Positions 35,961 through 49,480 of a stretch of DNA of 64,000 nt are shown here, piece after piece. The translations under genes were made by a program, and so were the position numbers. A model generated the notes under the pieces. It was not told where the DNA came from. It saw only the letters and a list, made by a program, of their open reading frames with translations, and searched no databases. Location of the stretch: NCBI RefSeq assembly GCF_901933205.1, contig NC_044601.1:32092352-32156351 (forward strand). The letters run 5' to 3'. Origin of the DNA: Camarhynchus parvulus (taxonomy: Eukaryota > Chordata > Aves > Passeriformes > Thraupidae). Each line of letters opens with the position of its first letter. Position 1 is the stretch's first letter.

Positions 35961-38900
35961 TTACTGCCCTGGTCAGCCATTCATGTTAACAAAGTTCATT
36001 TGAAGTTCATCTGTGCCAAGCTTTAAGCCAAGGCTAAGATTTCAATTAAACTTAAACCTAAACAATTAAGTTCAAATATGCTATAAGTAAAGTTGCTTTA
36101 ATCCCAAACAATCTCACTTTATGCATTACAGTGTAAAGGACATTTTGTTTAATTATAATTCATATTATTGTTAGATATGTTGTTTTGTGATTGTATAAAA
36201 GCAGTGTGCTGAAAATTAAGATCCAACTGAGACTCAGGAGCCATTACAAGGAATTTTTTTTGGTTTTATCTTACCTCCATTCCTAGTTAGAAATGTGTAT
36301 GAGGAGCTGGTTAAATTAAAATACAGAAAACTGATAATGTGAAAAGTCACAGGTTTTCCTTTTTTCTTTCTTTTAAGGATCAGTATTCTTTTGATTGATC
36401 TGGGTGTCTGTGTGTTCTCACGAAAACTATTGGCAATCTGTCAGAGACATGGCTGAAATGCCAAGGGGCAGCAAGAGGTAGCTTTCAACACATGAAAAGC
36501 CAATCATGATAGCCCAGCATGCATTTTTTGTGATTTGAGGTGGATAGAAGTCCTTGGGTGATGGAATCTGGCCTCTGGGAGTGGTTGCAGCATGGTAGCT
36601 GCTGTGCTGGTGGTGGAGGTGGACATTGCATGCCCAAACATAGTACAAACACAGGTTCTGGTGACTGGCTGCAAAATAATGGCAATTACTTTACAAATAG
36701 AACTATTAACTTGGGCCCAAATCTGTAATTTTTCTTAATAACATGTAATTTTGAGTCAGTGTTCTTGTATGGAGAAGGATGGACAAACTGCTATTCTGAC
36801 CTTTTATCAATAATTCTTATCTTATACTACATACTCATAGTTTTACTAGATAAGTAAGCCCCTCTGCAGATTGGCTTATGCTAATAACGTTGGAAGGTTT
36901 GGATTAAGTTTGGAATATGAAAAGACATAAATCATTAGCAGTTTTGTGACTTGATTGAAGTTCTTTGTTTCATGTTTGAGTTTTTTAAAATAAATTATTA
37001 TGATTTTATAATTTAAATGTCAAATATGGTATAACTCTGGAAAAAATATAAATTCATTTTAGGCACTGATTAATTTATTTTTTATCTCAGTGAAATTATA
37101 AACATGTCTTTGTATAAATGCATAATCCCCATTTCACATTGCTTTTGTTTGTGTTGTTCCATGATCCTTAATACTAGATAAAAATACTATAGATCAGAAG
37201 GCAATTTTTTTCCAGGCTAAAGTCATGCTCCTAATAAAATGCAATTATGAATGGAAAATTTTGTAGAGACACTTCTTACATTGGGAAAATAATTCATGTG
37301 TTTGGGTGTTGTGTTTGTCAGTGATTTAGAAAGTTTTCCTGTTACTCTCTGCTGTGTTTCTGCTAGAGTTGGGGATTTCTAGCTTACCTTATTCAGGTGA
37401 TGTCACCTAAAATAGCAATGTCTCTGGGTGCTTTTCTCCATTAGACAAGCACTGCTGAAAATACAGGTTATAAGTTTCTATTACATAAATGAGAGGATGT
37501 CTTAGAAAGTTTATTACTCCAGGGAGGTTCGGGTCTACTTAACAAACACCTGAGGGGCATAAAGCAAAGGCTCCACAGACTACTTTTAGGACGTTAATGA
37601 AAGAGGAGAAAACCATTCTATCTGGAGTTTTGCCTTCACTCTCTATTTTGTACCATGTTGTAATTGATGGGGAGCCAAAAAAACTACAGAGGTCAGGAGC
37701 TCTTGTTACAAGATTTGAACCTCACGTGACAGCTGTGATGGCAGCAGTATAACTTGACCTTCTTTTTATTTTTAAGGGGAAAAAAAAGCCACCCAAAAAA
37801 CCAGTGAATTCAATTCTCAAAGATGCTTTCAAGTTGTTCAGGCACCAGCACTTTGATACCTCTATAAAATCATCTACCAAGACTGGGAACAGAAAGAGGG
37901 ATGTTTCACAGGAATGCTTTCACCAGAATGCTGGTGAAACTCAAAACATTCCTTATTTGGTCTCTACTGGTTTTAATTTTTCTTTCATTCTGTATAAGCC
38001 TTCTGCCTGTTTGGAGCTTCTTCTGGTAGATTCCTAAAGGTAAGTCAAGACTGCCTTTCTAGTTCTCTCATTTTCTTCTCAGCTCTAGATATATATGTTA
38101 GAAAGGATATACGATTTTACTTCAATAGTGCATTTGTCTATACTTCATTGGTAGTTCTGGACATGTTAGTTGGATTTTGTGAAAATGTAGATTGCTTTCT
38201 TTCTTAGTTTCCTTAAGGAGTGGTAGTGTTAGAAAGAAATCCATGAGATTTGTCTTGTTAATTCATAGGCAGTCTCTTCAGTTGAAATTAGATAGAAGTC
38301 AGTAGATAACTATTAATTCAGGATATTTCTGTGATAAGCACACCTAGGTTCAGGAATTTTCCTATTGTATCCATTATTTATTGCATTTCCACTAATCTCC
38401 AAACTGACCTGCAATAGTAGGAAACAAACTCATCTTTCCAGACTTCTCAAAATTGCTTTTGCATGTAGGCACAAAGGGATTATCTGCAACACTACAAAGA
38501 ATCCCAGCAATACTTATTATATTTTTCTGAGTCCCAAACAAATTAATTGTTGCTGTGTGTCTAGTCTATCAATAAAAAAAAAAAGGTTAAAATCTTGCTT
38601 ATAAATTTTGAAACTGTCTCATTTTTTAAAAATGCAATAATGCCCTTCACAGTGAGATTCCCCATTTAGCTGGAATAGGACACAAACAGTCTGGGAGGGT
38701 GTGAGAACTGCAATTGTGATGAAAACCAGTCTTTTTAAATTCCTTCTGTGGAAAGAATATCTTTCTCCCTCACATCTCCTTCAATTAAAATTCTACTCAT
38801 TTTTCTGCTAGAAAAAGTGAATCTAGCAGGTGGAAGGGCCCCTTGTCAGGGCCCTGCTTCCATATGCTTTAGGAGTTCACCCTCATTTTCCTGTGAGCAT

Positions 38901-41900
38901 TAGTCAGCAAGTTATTTCTAGCTTAAAGATCCTTTCTGCTGTGGAAGTATTTTCAATACTTTCAGGCCTGTTCCAACAGTTTATAAATCACAAGAGAGAT
39001 TGAACATACTTGAATCTTATTGAATTGACAATCTCTAGCTTGGCATTTGTTCATTGTGCAGTTCATGTGTGACACAATGATCATAAAATGTCATACCTCT
39101 CATTTTAATTAGTTTTCTAAAACTTCCTACTCCTCTTTTCCTACATGTTGTTGTCAGGAAGGCATGAAGTTATATTTTATAATGTTAGCCCTAAGTTATT
39201 AACTGAAATTAAAATGAACTATTAGGCACATTTTAAGACAATTTTTGCACAGAATTTTTTCTTTAACAAGAAAAAGCAAAAGAACATAACATGTGTAGTT
39301 CATCTGCCCAAAGTACTTTTTACACATGCTCCCTCTTGCATTTCCAGCTTTATTCTTGAAGATGAAGCGAGTCTGTTACTGACTTCAAATTTTTTTTCAT
39401 TGAATTAATTGAATTAATAATTTGATAATTTAACTTAATCAGATTTTTGAAGTGCCAATATATCTTAGACTGCAGAACTAAGCCATGTGTGTCAGGGCAG
39501 AAAGGTGTTCACCAACCATTATTGTTTTTTGGAGGACAAGGCAATGGGGGGGTTGGCACAGCTGCGTTTAATTCAAATTTAATGCTAGTTTGATTCCTGA
39601 ATTAGTTTTCAATATCCTGAAAGTACTGGAAACAAATAAACTGTGCATCCTGGAAAATACATATGTGTAAGAAATATCAAATACTTCCCTTTTTCAAAAC
39701 AGAAGCTAATATATTTGGTTCTTTTAACTAGTTGGTTTTCATTCCTTTCTCTCAGGTGTAACTGTCAAAGCTGAAAAAGTATTTTTTTTGTTGGTGCTAC
39801 CAAAACCAGTCCATTGACAAGGTGAGGTTCTTAGTCATACAAACACCAGGGACAATTAAATTTCAATTTCAATCAATCTAGTCACTGAAAAGTTCATTTT
39901 TCAGCTGTTTTTAAACACATTGCTGGAAAGTAAGGATGACAGAATTAAAAGTGCTTGTAGTGTTACAATGATGCATGCTGTCTCTCCTGATCTAGTCATA
40001 CTATACTCAGCAGAGATATATATAATTGGGATGCTTCAAAGGTATTATCAGACTAATGTGTAAAACTGATGTATCACATAGCAACTCTGTAATAATGATT
40101 GTACTGGAATACTATAGGGAATCGTAGTTGCAGGTGAGGTGATAATTCTATTATAAACACATCAGCTGAGTAGTGTTTATTTATTTTTGTGTTACTGTGG
40201 GTTAGAAAGACATCATCTCTGAAAAGAAAGGATTTCCTCTTAGTAGTTGTTAATGCTCAGAGATTTCACAGCCCTATAATTTTGGAAATAAAATACTTGG
40301 CTCTCATAACAGGCTTCTTTTTTTGTATTTGCTTCTTGTGTCGATCTCCTATCACGTTGAAGATCTACCTCGTAGTAAGATTACTCAATTTATACTTCTT
40401 CTTGATGCATCAGGTATTGATGGATTACTTTCTAACAGCCCCTGCGTCTCTGTGCAAATGAGAGGCCAAATTTTAGCGTTGGAGTTTCTGTGATTCTCAA
40501 GCTTCAGCCTGCCAGAAATGTGAAGTCTGCCTGTGGTGAGGGTTGCATGGCTGAGTGGCAAACTCCTGGAGCCATTGTGTGAGCCTGGTGGTACAGGTGT
40601 GTGGTCAGAATTAGGGACAGGATAATGCACTTTTCAGGGTACATCTTTTACAGATGTCCATGGTGGTGGTGTCTGTAGGAATTGCTCTCCTGGGGACACA
40701 GCTTTAGTGCACTTCTCTTGTTACATGCAAGCATCTCCACAGTCAAATTGCTATAATCTCTTGGTAAAATCTTTTGGTAAAACCTGATATAAATTGTGAG
40801 GGGAGGTAGGAGTAAGACAGACCCCAGCAGACAGACACGCTTGCCTACTCTGTGAAATGTGGCTGGACAGCTTATGGGGGAAGCTGTCTTACAAAATGGT
40901 GCATCAGTTCTTCAAAAGAACCAGACACACTCCTCTGTCTGCCATGCACAGAGAACAGATAAAATATACAAAGAAGGCAAGGGTATATATGGGAAAAGAC
41001 CTTTGCTTCCCTACTCTTGAAGAAATGTCTTTATTTGACCCTAACGATGGATAAATTATGCAAGAATTATTAATCATCTAGAGCTATTACTCATGTAATG
41101 CAACCAATGCTATTGTATTTTTTAACCATTATATTGAGGATTGCAGAAAGGAACATGATATGAGCAAAATCAGTTCCTCTGTACTTGGAGTTTGAATGAG
41201 AGATAAGACTGTTCAATTAGTTCAGGGAGATTATGAGAAGTTTATCCAATCTTTTGGATATGAGATCTAAAATAATTCAGTAAAATTACACAGATAAAGT
41301 TTTATTAACACCTACTAGGGTTAATTATGTCATACATTAACATTAAGCCCTCTTTTCCTTAAGGACTCAGTAAACACAAATTACCGTGACAGTCTGTGAA
41401 GCTTATTCCTTTCTCTATAGACTATGGCTTGATATAACATTGCTGAGACTAGGATTAGATCATGTACTGACCAGAACCACACAGTATTTTGCCTAAATGC
41501 AATGATCTTGAATGTACTTTTAAAATTATTTTTATTTCTTCTTCATCTATTCTCACATGAAATAATTTTGTATCAGCAAAAATTTTCTTTTGACAAGATG
41601 GCTGTGAAGCTATCCTATACACATAACTGCGCATAGGAGCTGGTGAACAATTGGTACTTCTTGTGAATGGATCATTCACTTTATAAGGTACGCTGGAGTT
41701 AAACACCAGAATTTTTTCTTTGTTCTTTTTTTCTTTATTTCTCTTGTGGGAACAGTGTGAGGTTATCTATTAGCAGATAGAGTAAAGCAAAATTAAATAA
41801 CTTTTTTGGAGTTAAGACCTGAAAATATATGAGGAATAGCAAAACTGTTTCTGTGAAAATGAACTGTATGGTATGTGTGTTCTTCAGCTTGTCAGAGTGT

Positions 41901-42940
41901 GTCAATATGAAGCAGAAAACCCAGCTAAAAAAGGTATCTGAACTAAGTAGCCTTTTAAACCCAGATGCAAAATATTTTTTTCTTCTAGAGCTAAGTGGAA
42001 GCAAAGCTTTCAATTAATTAAAAATGACATATCAAGCTAGGGTTCAGTGGGCTCCTTGGGGTTGTCTATCATGTTGTCCTTCCTGAGGAGTCCAAGGGCA
42101 GCATTATGTTGTTCCTGTTTTGGAAAGAAAGACACCCAAGTACGCAGTGCATGGGCACATTCCACCCACTGTGCTCTGCACCACCCACTTGCAACGAAGC
42201 TATTGAACACAGGACAAGAAATCCATCCACGTACAAGCTGAAGAAATAAAACAAATTCGTGACTGTATCTGCATCTGCTTCAGGAACATGTGCCATGCAG
42301 CATACAAAACTGACTGACAAAATAAATTTTGTAACCAGAAATTGTGTCAGCTGGATGCAGTTATACAGAAATTACTGCTTACGTGCTTCTGAGTCCATCA
42401 TCTTTATTTGGTTGTCAGGTATAAACAGTGATAAACTGAGGCAATTGTCAGTGTTAAAGATTTACAGAAAATGGACAGTCATAATGACAGCATCTTGCAC
42501 GCAAGTCTTGTCAAGTCAGGCAAAGTATTTAATACAATACTTTTTTTATCTAGTATTCCTTAAACACACCTGCTTCATCAAACAAATGGGAAATCAAATT
42601 TACCTGTCTTTGTTCTGATACATTCTGAAAATCTCTTTTACCTCCACTATGACTTATACCATTAAAATAAGTAAGTCTTGATTAAATTTCGTGGTTAATG
42701 TTTTTACTGACTGTAAGCTTTTAATACACACTTATTGAAGTTGAATAACAAAAATACCTGTTTAATTCTATTGTGTAATCTGACTTAAATGCAAAATGTT
42801 ATTCTTAGCAGAGGTTTTAGACCAAAAATCAGCTTAGACTTGGTGATCAAACTAAAGGAAAAAGTACCATTTTTTCTGCCTTTTGTTATATTTTCTTCTT
42901 AGGGATTGCTAATACAAAAAGAGAAGGAAAAATTATTCTT
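35961..42940. other. Unique sequence, no gene recognised
   Basis: About 7 kb without a recognisable gene, RNA or dispersed repeat. Two moderately GC-rich patches, 40450-40640 and 42040-42300, were inspected and could not be assigned. The longest frame is 119 codons (42259-42618, plus), with no family resemblance. Confidence 0.4.
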
Positions 42941-42994
42941 AGTGTGTCATAAGGTTTTAGTGGGTCATAAAATTTAAGTGTGTCATAAGGTTTG
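42941..42994 (+). repeat. 18-bp tandem repeat, three units
   Basis: AGTGTGTCATAAGGTTTT (42941-42958), AGTGGGTCATAAAATTTA (42959-42976) and AGTGTGTCATAAGGTTTG (42977-42994) are perfectly contiguous 18-mers. Outer units are nearly identical, and the middle unit has diverged. Confidence 0.95.
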
Positions 42995-44819
42995 TTGTTT
43001 TATGCAGCCATATGTCATGACCAGGAAACATCAGGATTATTTTCGTAGCTGTAGCTTTTAACATGTAAATCACAAACGAGAGCTTCTCTGGACTAAAGCC
43101 ACAAAAATCTTTTTGCCTTCAACACAGATTACTGTTTTGACATTTTAGCTCTAAAACTTGGGAAGAGCAGATGAAAGGATGAATTACTTGATTGCTGATT
43201 CTAAGACAATTTAAAGTCCCAGTAGTTTAAGACGAGAGAAACAATGTAAACTGCATTGTAGCCTGAATTCAATGGGTTTATGAGGGAGATGAGAGTTCAA
43301 ACCATAGCTTTGCCAGGGTTTTGATTGTTCCTTTGTTTCTCAGTGTGTTGATGGTAAATCAAACCAGATTGACAACTCTTTCTGAAGTTTAATGGCTTGA
43401 ACCATCTACAGATGGCTTTTGTAACTATCGGGGCTATATATAAGGAAATTATGTCAACTATTCATAAATGCTAAAAGAAGTAGCCTAGTGGAGTCCCCCA
43501 GCTATCTTATCCTCAAAGTGCATTTCTAAAAAGTATGTTCTAAAGGGGAGTGTGTGTGCAGCAAGACATAAAGGTGTTGAATAGACAGTGACAGGAGGAA
43601 GAAAAGGCAGAGCACACTTCTAAGGTGTGATGAAGAAATTTGCTTTGAAGACTCTTTCACCTAATGTTTAAAATAATTGATCTATTGGTAGAGTAAGCAT
43701 CCTGTAACTGAATTTATGGCAGAGGAATAAGGGTGATAAATCATATTCAGTGGGGTTTAAAAGAAAATTCATTAGACAAAATGTCATAAAATCAATAAAA
43801 ACAATTCAGCCTGGAAACAAACAAAAATTCAGCCTGGAAACTGAATAGCAGTGAGGGTCAGAAAACATGCAGCAGAAATACTGCTACTTGTTAAATTAAA
43901 CTGTGCACATAATGGAGTTTCAGATGAAAGTCTGGCCCTGCTCAGCCTCTCTGTGAGAAATGTGGAAACTACTACAGATCATGTAATTTCCAGCCAGCTA
44001 TTATAGCCTGAAGGTACTAGGTTTCCATAACACACTCATAATTCTGACAGAAATTGGGCTCTGTTGAGGTGGAATAGACTTATAAATTTTAGGTATTTAC
44101 AGAGAAGAAACATTGTTAGCAAAGCCAATCTGTCATGGCCCTGATGCAGCACGAGTTCAGGCACAACAAAGCCTCTGAGTACCGACTGTTCCCTATCTAG
44201 TTCAGCATATTATGCTTTCATTTCAGTCACAGGTTGCAGAATCGGGTCACTGCAGCTGCCCTGGATTTTTCACTATAGAGAGGAAATGCTGGAGGCATTT
44301 TGGCAGGATCAGAACCCAAAACCTCTGGGTTCTTGAGAGGCACTGAGGGTTCTTGTAGCACAGCTGGCTCTGTGTTAGACACAAAGCTGTCGGAGATGCA
44401 CCCTGAGATGGTTAGACTGTAGATGGAAGGAGAGGGCAGGAATCAAACTGAGGTCAACAAGGACTGGGAAGGCTTCCAGAGGTGTCGAGCCAGGGTACAG
44501 TATTTGGCCCTAAATTATTACCATATCTATAATTTCTTGTATGATTTAATCTGCTGGGGTTTCTGCCTTTGATTTCCCCTAATTTTTCTGTGATTAAGAC
44601 ATAATTGCTCAATCAATAGAATATAGTAACACCATGGAAACCCATTCTTGTGCAATAAAGGAAAAAATTTCCCCTTTAAATTTTTCATAAAATAGTACCA
44701 GTCAAAAATTAAAAAGGAAATAAAATTTTATTGTGAGAAATATAAGCAGGGGGATATGTGTAACAGAACTGATAGGAAAGAAATATTGTTTTCTTAAAAG
44801 TAGTGGGAATTCAGTAGGA
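42995..44819. other. Unique sequence, no gene recognised
   Basis: It contains a short direct duplication of ATTCAGCCTGGAAAC (43804-43818 and 43827-43841, 23 bp apart). The 44150-44520 patch is GC-richer but unassigned. No gene is supported. Confidence 0.45.
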
Positions 44820-45403
44820 GTCTGTGCTCACAGCCCAGAAAACCAACCATGTCCTGACCTGCATCAAAAGCAATGTGACCAGCAGGGTAAGAGAGTAATT
44901 TCTGCCTCTCTAGTATTGCATCCATCTTTGGGGTCCCCAACACAAGAAGGATATGTATCTGTTGGAAGGAGTTCAGAGGAAGGCCACAAAGATGATCCAA
45001 GGGTGGAGCACCTCTCCTATAGAGACAGGTTAAGACATTTGGGATTGTTCAGCCTGGAGAAGAGAGGGCTCTAGGGAGACCTCACTGAGGCTTTCCAGTA
45101 GCAAAAAGGGGCTTTTTTTAAAAAAAAAGGAGTGATACAACAGCAGAGTGAAGGTTTTAAACTGAAAGAGGAGAGATTTAGATTAGATCTTAGGAAGCAA
45201 TTCTTTAGTGTGAAGTGGTGAGACATGGGAAGAAGTTTCTCAGAGGAGCTATGGGTGCCCTCTTCCTGGAACTGTTCAAGGCCAAGCTGGATGGGGCTTT
45301 GAGCAACACGATCTAATGGGTCACACCCCTGCCCATCACGGAAGGATTTGAGCTAGATGATTTTTAAGACCCCTTTCAACACAAATCATTCTATCATTCT
45401 ATG
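44820..45403 (+). mobile_element. CR1 LINE fragment with intact 3' terminus
   Basis: Plus-strand CR1 from the RT C-terminal region to the end. It contains remnants encoding HLSYRDRLRHLGLF and SLEKRGL (about 45010-45070), then the typical 3' region (GGTTTTAAACTGAAAGAGG, GGCCAAGCTGGATGGGGCTT, GAGCTAGATGATTTTTAAG). It ends with two contiguous octamers, CATTCTAT at 45387 and CATTCTAT at 45395, the hallmark of a complete CR1 3' end. It is 5' truncated and frameshifted. A T/A-rich slip (about 45113-45129) interrupts the region before the 3' section. It is among the better preserved copies in the window. Confidence 0.94.
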
Positions 45404-48400
45404 AATTTCATTATGAAATATATGAATTTGTTTTCTTGACAGTGTTCAAGTCATTCAATGTGCCCATTCACTTCATGTGCCATACACTTTGTATAGAATT
45501 TCCGAAGGTGCTCCTCTGGGAAAGGGCCCCCTCAAAATAAGAAATTCTGTGAAAATGTGGATGTCCCGTGCCCTTTTCCTGTGAAAATTCCACATGTTGT
45601 ATCTCGGTTTTTTGCATGGGCATAGGGCCTTTTGGAAAAGGAGGTAGATGTTACTATGCCTCAAAGGAGAGCCTAGTAGTTTCCTTTACTAAAATTTAAG
45701 TGTCACAACTATACTGACATAGCCCCAGCAGAGCAGTCTGGTGTTCAAAGTCCAGTTTTCATAGGTGGGAATGCAATGCAGTCTTGAAAAAGTCACCTGA
45801 GCTCTCTGGCAGTGTAACATGGTTTGCACTTGTTATCTTACATGTAGAAGTATGCAGAATTCCCTAGAAAATATTTACTTCAAAATGTGGCAGATGCACA
45901 CAAAAGCTGATGTTATTAAAATAGGAATGGATTGCTTTCAGTAGAGATGGATATTTACTTCTCATCAGCACATAAAAATAGTTAAAACTACTTCCTCCCT
46001 GGGATGTTTTATGATCTTTTAAATATAATAATAAAACTAATGTCTTCAACCAAGAGAAGTTACTCTCTTCCTGTGTTGGCTAGATTTAAAGTGTTTGCTA
46101 TATTATAAAGGAACATTAATTAAAAGAAATTATATCTGGTGGAGGCTATCTTGAGCATTACTAAGACAGCTGAATACACAGAAAGAGGGCAGGTGACTGT
46201 TTACAGCAAAAAGATTAAAGTATCTTTCTTTGAAAAGATGTTTTATGAAAATATATATTTGATCTTGCTTCTGGACAACAGAACTAAATTTTATTGCTGA
46301 TCAGCCCAAAAAGGAAGTGGTAAATGTTGTGTGCTGGCTTTGAAGGTGAAAGTTTTCTCTCTTGACCTGTGGGAGTGTCTCATTCTCTTAGCCTTTCACC
46401 AAGGCAGTGGTTGAGCAATATCACAGGCAGCATCAGAAGTGCCCATCATTAAATGACTTAGAAAGTGATAAAATTTCAGCTAAAAAAAAGAAGTGAAGAA
46501 GTTAGTAAAGGTTCAGGGGGTTAGTGGTTCTCTTTTTGCCTGCTTCTCTTTTTTTCTTTTTCTTTTTTCTTTGTTTTTTTTTGTTAATTAGGTCTTTAAC
46601 AGGGAACTGCATTTGAAACATGACAGTACTTGTCTATAGCAGGCAAAAGGGTTATTTGCTGAGGCTTTGCAGAATCTTGTGATTCCTTTTGATTTGTAGT
46701 TTGCTATCTTGATGCCAGGGTAATGCTGGGGCAAATATTGTCCCTAACTCATCAAACAGTGTGCTGACTCCTCAGCTCATGATATTGCCTACTATTTGGA
46801 AAACCCCTGCAGAATGGAGAAGGTAGCTAAACATTGTTACGTTACAAAAATGAAGATAATTGAAAATGCTACTTAACATACTTAAAAAAACATTTCCTAG
46901 GAGATAGACTCCAAGGACAAGCTCAGTGAAATATAACTTCCTGTTAAAAGGACTAGTTCAGGTACAACAGAATGTTATCATCCTTTAGTTCCATAAGTTT
47001 AGGTCTTCAAATACAGAGCTGCAGAATTTCATGTACATTCAGCAAAAAGTACACTAGGAAAAGATCAAAGCAATCAGTTATTTTTTGTAATTTTTTAAGT
47101 ACAAATTGAAATATTCTTAGGAAAGAAGTCTTAGGTTTAAACGCATGTCAAAACTGAGTTGATTTTATTTGAAATAAAACCACCTTAACTGCAAAAAACT
47201 TATTTTAGAAATGTACTATTCGTTGCCTGCAAAACTGTTTATGCGTGTAAAAGTGAGTTTAAAAAGGACAGTTTTGATTCTCTGACAGAAGACTGACTGA
47301 ATGATTCGGTGAAAGAGAACAAGCACTCACAGTTTGATATTTGCTGGCAACATTTTTTCTTCCCAAGAGAAACTGTTCAGCCTGGGATGTTTGTCAAAAT
47401 ATTTCCTTTCCAATAAATCCCACTCTAAGTTTCTCTCAGTATTGTCAGTCGCAGAGAAAACTGCAGAAAATCTTAATTTCCCTGCAGACACTGCTGTTAT
47501 AAATCAGTAAGATGAGGGAAAAGCAAGACCCTAAGGTAATTATTTCTTGTTCTTAATCAGCATATCCTGCCTGCAAGGTATTTGCCATGACATTGGCATT
47601 GGCAGGCATTGGCAGAGCATTAAGAAAATACTGAGAAAATAAAAGGGTATACTTCCTTTATTGACAGCCTTCCACCTTGGGAGCTGGCAACCAGCTCCGT
47701 GCACTTGGTGCAAGACCCTGTCATCTGTCTTGAGTACTCCATGAAGTTTCTAGGAGCTCTGCTATATTGACATACGGTGATTCCCACGGCACAAAGTTAC
47801 TTTTGGTGATGCATGAAATGGATTTTTTTCTGTTACTCTTGGCCAGGCGACCCTATCATTAAGAGCTTCAGGCCTGTCCCTGATGGAAGCTTCAGTACTG
47901 AAATCAGGATAGGCACAAGATCTAACCTTTAGATCTGTCTCAGCAGGGAAATTGTAATTGTGCAGTATAGAGAAGCTACAAAAGGTGTGTGGTGCCTGCT
48001 CATGGCAACAGCAGAGGAATTCCACTTGGATCTGTCCCACATGTTACCCAGTAGTCCATCTTTGTGTGTGTAGAAGTGTTATCATGAATGCTTTGGAATA
48101 ATACTGATATTAATTGTCACAGGGTAAAAGTAATCTTGAAAACTTATTTGAAATATACTGTTATTTTGACATATGTTCTTCTCCCTTCCACAAATCACTT
48201 GATCTAAATTTTACCCCAAGACTCTTTTATATAAAAATCTCATTAAGTTGCAGAGAAATCTAGCAGATACTGAATGACTTTCTGATTTCAGTAGTGCTGC
48301 CACAATCACGATGATAATTTCTCCTTTGACATTAAATGACAATATTAGAATTTAAAAAAACATAAATGAAGGTGGGGGTTTATTTTTATTTTTAGCATAT

Positions 48401-49292
48401 ATAGTGCACTTTATTCTGAAGACTTCTGAAAGCCATGTTTCATGTGACCTTCCAATGTGATAAACAGCTCCATTAACTGCTGAAAGTCCTGTCCTGAAAG
48501 TCATTCACTCAAGAAGAGAGCATTCATCTTTATTCCATCTCATTTCCATAATCCTTTTTAACACCTAATGCATAATAAAAAAAAATTCAATCTATTTATC
48601 TAGCTTTCACCCTCTCCTTTCTCTCCTTCTGTTCTCCTCGTGCTATTTTGCAGGAATTATTTATCCTCTAGATGAATGTTTTACTGTTTAATTACTTTAC
48701 AGGAAGCTTAACTGAGATATGAATAATCCAATAAAAGAAGAGATCCATTCCTACTGCTTCTTTTCCTGTCAGCATCTGATTTGCTAGCACTTGTCAGGTG
48801 CTTGCTGATGACTAGAGAAATAACTAGTTGTTATTGATGTCGGAAGAAATTCAAGGAAACTGTATTCCCAAGGTATAACATCTCTGTTTCTACAAACATC
48901 AATTTACTACAGCTTTTAAAGTGAAAGCTTAGTTGTTTTCTAATTAAATATATTAAAATGTACCCAAGGAGACATTGTGTATCTATTTTGATATGAAATA
49001 CTTCTGGGAAATAAGTGCAGAGAATTATTGGCCAAGTCTGTCTTCTAGCATTGTTTGCTTTTGAATATCACAGTATTTTATTTATGATCATATTTATTTT
49101 AAAAATTTATTTATAGAGGTTAAGCACAAGTTCACAAAGCACTTTAAAGGATACATTCAAGTATCATCTATCGTGATTAATAAAATTTAGGAGTCACAGA
49201 AATTGAAAAAAGTGTTATTTATGTTTTAATATGAAATAAAACTTGATTATAAACAGTTGTGTTTTATGATAAAAAGCAGAAAATTTCCACTT
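45404..49292. other. AT-rich unique sequence, no gene recognised
   Basis: A T-rich pyrimidine tract lies at about 46545-46583. A GC-richer patch at 47690-48050, with a 92-codon minus-strand frame, could not be assigned. No dispersed repeat is recognised. Confidence 0.45.
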
Positions 49293-49480
49293 AGAATCAC
49301 AGAATGCCCTGAAATGGAACAGACTTGTGAGGATCACTGAGTCCAGCTCTTGACTCTACACAAGGCAATCTACAAGTTAGACTTCTCACCTAAGTCCACT
49401 GTACAAATGCTTCTTGAGAACAGGGAAACTTGGGGCCACAACCATTTCCTGGGGATAGGCTTTTTCAGTGCTTTATCACG
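49293..49480 (-). mobile_element. CR1 LINE 3' end fragment
   Basis: AGAATCACAGAATGCCCTG at the left edge, then GAGGATCACTGAGTCCAGC, CTTGACTCTACACAAGGC, AAATGCTTCTTGAGAACAGG and CCATTTCCTGGGGATAGG follow the reverse complement of a CR1 3' region of the same subtype as the copy at 55.7-56.15 kb. There is no coding part. Confidence 0.9.
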
